From: an uncultured Steroidobacter sp.
GTDB lineage: Bacteria; Pseudomonadota; Gammaproteobacteria; Steroidobacterales; Steroidobacteraceae
DNA: 64,000 nt
Direction: 5' to 3'
NCBI GenBank assembly: GCA_937864115.1
Contig: CALMII010000012.1
Coordinates: forward strand, 37,066 to 101,065
Part shown: positions 62,183-64,000 of the stretch, piece after piece
Layout: the number at the start of each line of letters is the position of its first letter
Position numbering within the stretch: position 1 is the first letter of the stretch
Translations under genes and position numbers: made by a program
Notes under the pieces: model-generated
What the model saw: only the letters and a program-made list of their open reading frames with translations
Told to the model about the DNA's origin: nothing
The model's database searches: none

Positions 62183-63763
62183 ATGCTCGACGCCACCCTT
62201 CGCCAACAGCTCCAGACCTATCTCGAACGGCTCACGCGGCCGGTCGTGCTGACGGCCGCGCTGGACGAAAGCGATGCGTCGCTGGAAATGCGCGATCTCC
62301 TCAACGACATCGCTTCGCTGTCGCCGCTGCTGTCGCTGGATCTGGAAGGCGATGGCGACCGCAAGCCGTCGTTCACCGTGGGCAGCCCCGGCCACGACAT
62401 CAAGATCCGTTTCGCCGGTCTGCCGATGGGCCATGAATTCACGTCGCTCGTGCTGGCGCTGCTGCAGGCCGGCGGTTACCCGCCGAAGGTCGACGCAAGC
62501 GTCATCGAGCAGATCAAATCGCTCAAGGGCGATTTCAAATTCGAGATTTTCATTTCATTGAGCTGCCACAACTGCCCGGACGTGGTGCAGGCGCTCAATC
62601 TCATGGCCGTGCTCAATCCGAACGTCACGGCCACCATGATCGACGGCGCGCTGTTCCAGCAGGAAGTCGAGTCGCGCCAGGTGCTGGCGGTGCCGATGGT
62701 GTTTCTCAACGGCCAGGAATTCGGTCAGGGCCGCATGACCCTCGAGGAAATCCTCGCCAAGGTCGACACCGATGCCGATGCGCGCCAGGCCGAGCAGCTG
62801 AACGCGAAAGATGCGTTCGACGTGCTGATCGTCGGCGGCGGTCCGGCCGGCGCTGCGGCGGCGATCTATGCCGCGCGCAAGGGCGTGAAGACGGGCGTCG
62901 TCGCCGAGCGTTTCGGCGGCCAGGTGCTCGACACGCTCGCCATCGAGAACTTCATTTCCGTGAAGGAGACCGAGGGTCCGAAGATGGCCGCCGCGCTCGA
63001 AGACCACGTGCGCAGCTATGAAGTCGACATCATGAACCTGCAGCGTGCCGAGGGCCTCGTGCCCGCGGATGCGAACGGCCTGATCAGCGTGAAGCTGGCG
63101 AACGGCGCGACCCTGCGCAGCAGGTCGATCGTGCTCGCGACCGGCGCCCGCTGGCGCGAAATGAACGTGCCGGGCGAACGCGAGTATCGCGGCCGCGGCG
63201 TGGCGTACTGCCCGCACTGCGACGGCCCGCTGTTCAAGGGCAAGCGCGTGTCGGTGATCGGCGGCGGCAACTCCGGCGTCGAAGCGGCGATCGATCTCGC
63301 CGGCATCGTGAACCATGTGACGCTGATCGAATTCGACGGCAAGCTGCGCGCCGACGAAGTCCTGCAGCGCAAGCTGCGCAGCCTGCCGAACGTGCGCGTG
63401 ATCCTGTCCGCGCAGACGACGGAAGTGCACGGCGAAGGCGGCAAGGTGAATGCGCTCAGCTATCGCGATCGCGCGTCCGGCGAAGTACACCGCGTCGAAC
63501 TCGAAGGCGTGTTCGTGCAGATCGGCCTGCTGCCCAACACCGACTGGCTGAAGGGCACGCTCGCGCTGAGCAATCGCGGCGAGATCGAAGTCGACGTCCG
63601 CGGCCAGACGTCGCTGCCGGGCGTATTCGCTGCCGGCGATGCGACGACGACGCCGTACAAGCAGATCGTGATCGCGATGGGCGAGGGGTCGAAGGCTGCG
63701 CTCAGCGCGTTCGATCACCTGATCCGCAGCAGCGCGCCGGCTGCGCAGGCCGACGCGGCCTGA
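62183..63763 (+). CDS. ahpF: Alkyl hydroperoxide reductase subunit F
   Basis: 526 residues, as in E. coli AhpF. The N-terminal tandem thioredoxin-like domain has the redox pair Cys128/Cys131 ([10 protein letters not shown]). The FAD/NADH thioredoxin-reductase-like part has [20 protein letters not shown], the CPHC pair Cys343/Cys346 ([12 protein letters not shown]), [19 protein letters not shown] for NADH and the FAD end [20 protein letters not shown]. It passes electrons from NADH to AhpC. TTTCGGAGACATC is the ribosome site region. Confidence 0.96.
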   Translation: MLDATLRQQLQTYLERLTRPVVLTAALDESDASLEMRDLLNDIASLSPLLSLDLEGDGDRKPSFTVGSPGHDIKIRFAGLPMGHEFTSLVLALLQAGGYPPKVDASVIEQIKSLKGDFKFEIFISLSCHNCPDVVQALNLMAVLNPNVTATMIDGALFQQEVESRQVLAVPMVFLNGQEFGQGRMTLEEILAKVDTDADARQAEQLNAKDAFDVLIVGGGPAGAAAAIYAARKGVKTGVVAERFGGQVLDTLAIENFISVKETEGPKMAAALEDHVRSYEVDIMNLQRAEGLVPADANGLISVKLANGATLRSRSIVLATGARWREMNVPGEREYRGRGVAYCPHCDGPLFKGKRVSVIGGGNSGVEAAIDLAGIVNHVTLIEFDGKLRADEVLQRKLRSLPNVRVILSAQTTEVHGEGGKVNALSYRDRASGEVHRVELEGVFVQIGLLPNTDWLKGTLALSNRGEIEVDVRGQTSLPGVFAAGDATTTPYKQIVIAMGEGSKAALSAFDHLIRSSAPAAQADAA

Positions 63764-63778
63764 GGAAGCGGTCTTCTT

Positions 63779-63798
63779 TTGTGGGGCCGGCTTCAGCC
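63779..63798. repeat. Half of a REP-like palindrome (family A) cut by an element
   Basis: TGTGGGGCCGGCTTCAGCC: the GGCTTCAGCC core (63789-63798) abuts CAATGGCACTGACTTAAG, as at the other insertion sites; the other half lies outside the window. Confidence 0.7.
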
Positions 63799-64000
63799 CA
63801 ATGGCACTGACTTAAGCGCAAGTCCGTTTTGTTCTTCCCCTCCTCCGCGTAGCGGGGGAGGGCAGGGAGGGGGTCTTCTCTGGTCGGTGGCTCACGATGC
63901 CGTGAGCGGCGTGCCCGAGGGGCGCTTTGCTGGAACGCCGTGAATACATCCCTGTAGGCTCCGGCGCGCGCATCCCTGCGCGCGACGGTCCAGCAAAGCC
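63799..64000. mobile_element. MITE-like element, edge copy with different interior (incomplete)
   Basis: Starts with CAATGGCACTGACTTAAG, matching the terminal repeat of the other copies except for CATT/ACTT. The interior then carries a CCTCCGC palindrome (about 63839-63874) and the GCTTTGCTGGAACGCCGTG hairpin that at 24534-24712 lies just outside copy 2. The right end is beyond the window, so the element could be longer. Confidence 0.6.

Noticed and set aside
1..64000. tRNA, rRNA and prophage genes
   Set aside because: The larger gaps were read for tRNA cloverleaf features and rRNA-like stretches and the genes for phage structural proteins; none was found.

Overview
The window is GC-rich DNA (a hand-counted 60-base row inside one core gene is 70% GC), densely coding and Gram-negative. 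It encodes two TonB-dependent receptors, an outer-membrane porin, lipoproteins and an OmpA-like domain. The mix of a CYP153-type P450 with its ferredoxin, a Baeyer-Villiger-like monooxygenase, AhpC/AhpF and dispersed REP-like palindromes suggests a gammaproteobacterium of the Nevskiales/Steroidobacter type. That placement is inference; no rRNA, tRNA or ribosomal protein operon is present to fix it.

Layout. 1-12.9 kb: a truncated serine hydrolase lipoprotein, a DUF3089 hydrolase, a TetA-like exporter, two large TonB receptors (one on each strand), exonuclease III, a diguanylate cyclase with a visible I-site, and a DUF72 protein. 12.9-18.6 kb: a glutathione transferase, an aldehyde dehydrogenase remnant, a DUF2061 gene and a TraB/GumN gene sharing a Fur-box-like site, a glutaredoxin, an unusual membrane-anchored HExxH + OmpA fusion protein, and small membrane proteins. 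18.7-22.4 kb: a lower-GC island of small GNAT, VOC/glyoxalase, lipoprotein and rhomboid genes, mostly on the minus strand, with single integron-like core heptamers and hairpins between them but no integrase. 22.4-28.5 kb: a prolyl oligopeptidase and a dgoK-dgoA-symporter operon for 2-keto-3-deoxygalactonate, the lower part of an oxidative galactose/galactonate route. 28.6-43.3 kb: a lytic transglycosylase, an MHS-type transporter with a broken N-terminus, a porin, hybrid malic enzyme MaeB, a flavin monooxygenase, a secreted nuclease, an MFS carrier, and an overlapping exonuclease/oxidoreductase pair. 43.4-54.7 kb: CYP153 P450 + ferredoxin, a PAS histidine kinase/receiver hybrid, transaldolase, secreted proteins of unknown role, a second diguanylate cyclase and a stand-alone EF-G with an unusual switch I. 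55-64 kb: an M20 peptidase, a 1109-residue GH94 phosphorylase, a second serine hydrolase, and ahpC-ahpF preceded by an OxyR-type palindrome.

The most notable non-coding content is a layered repeat system. (A) More than ten REP-like units pair two palindromes, GTCAGGCTTCAGCCTGAC and GGCCGGCTGAAGCCGGCC. (B) CCTCCGC...GCGGAGG palindromes. (C) A MITE-like element of 210-251 bp with about 18-bp terminal inverted repeats has inserted into the core of palindrome 2 of the REP unit, duplicating the 10-bp core GGCTGAAGCC. Two complete copies (8839-9089, 24775-24984), one edge copy (from 63799) and one remnant (43392-43463) are visible. (D) Long inverted repeats of unrelated sequence occupy several convergent gene gaps. 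Repeats of types A and D also supply the last codons of at least three genes. No CRISPR array, prophage, complete IS, tRNA or rRNA was found.
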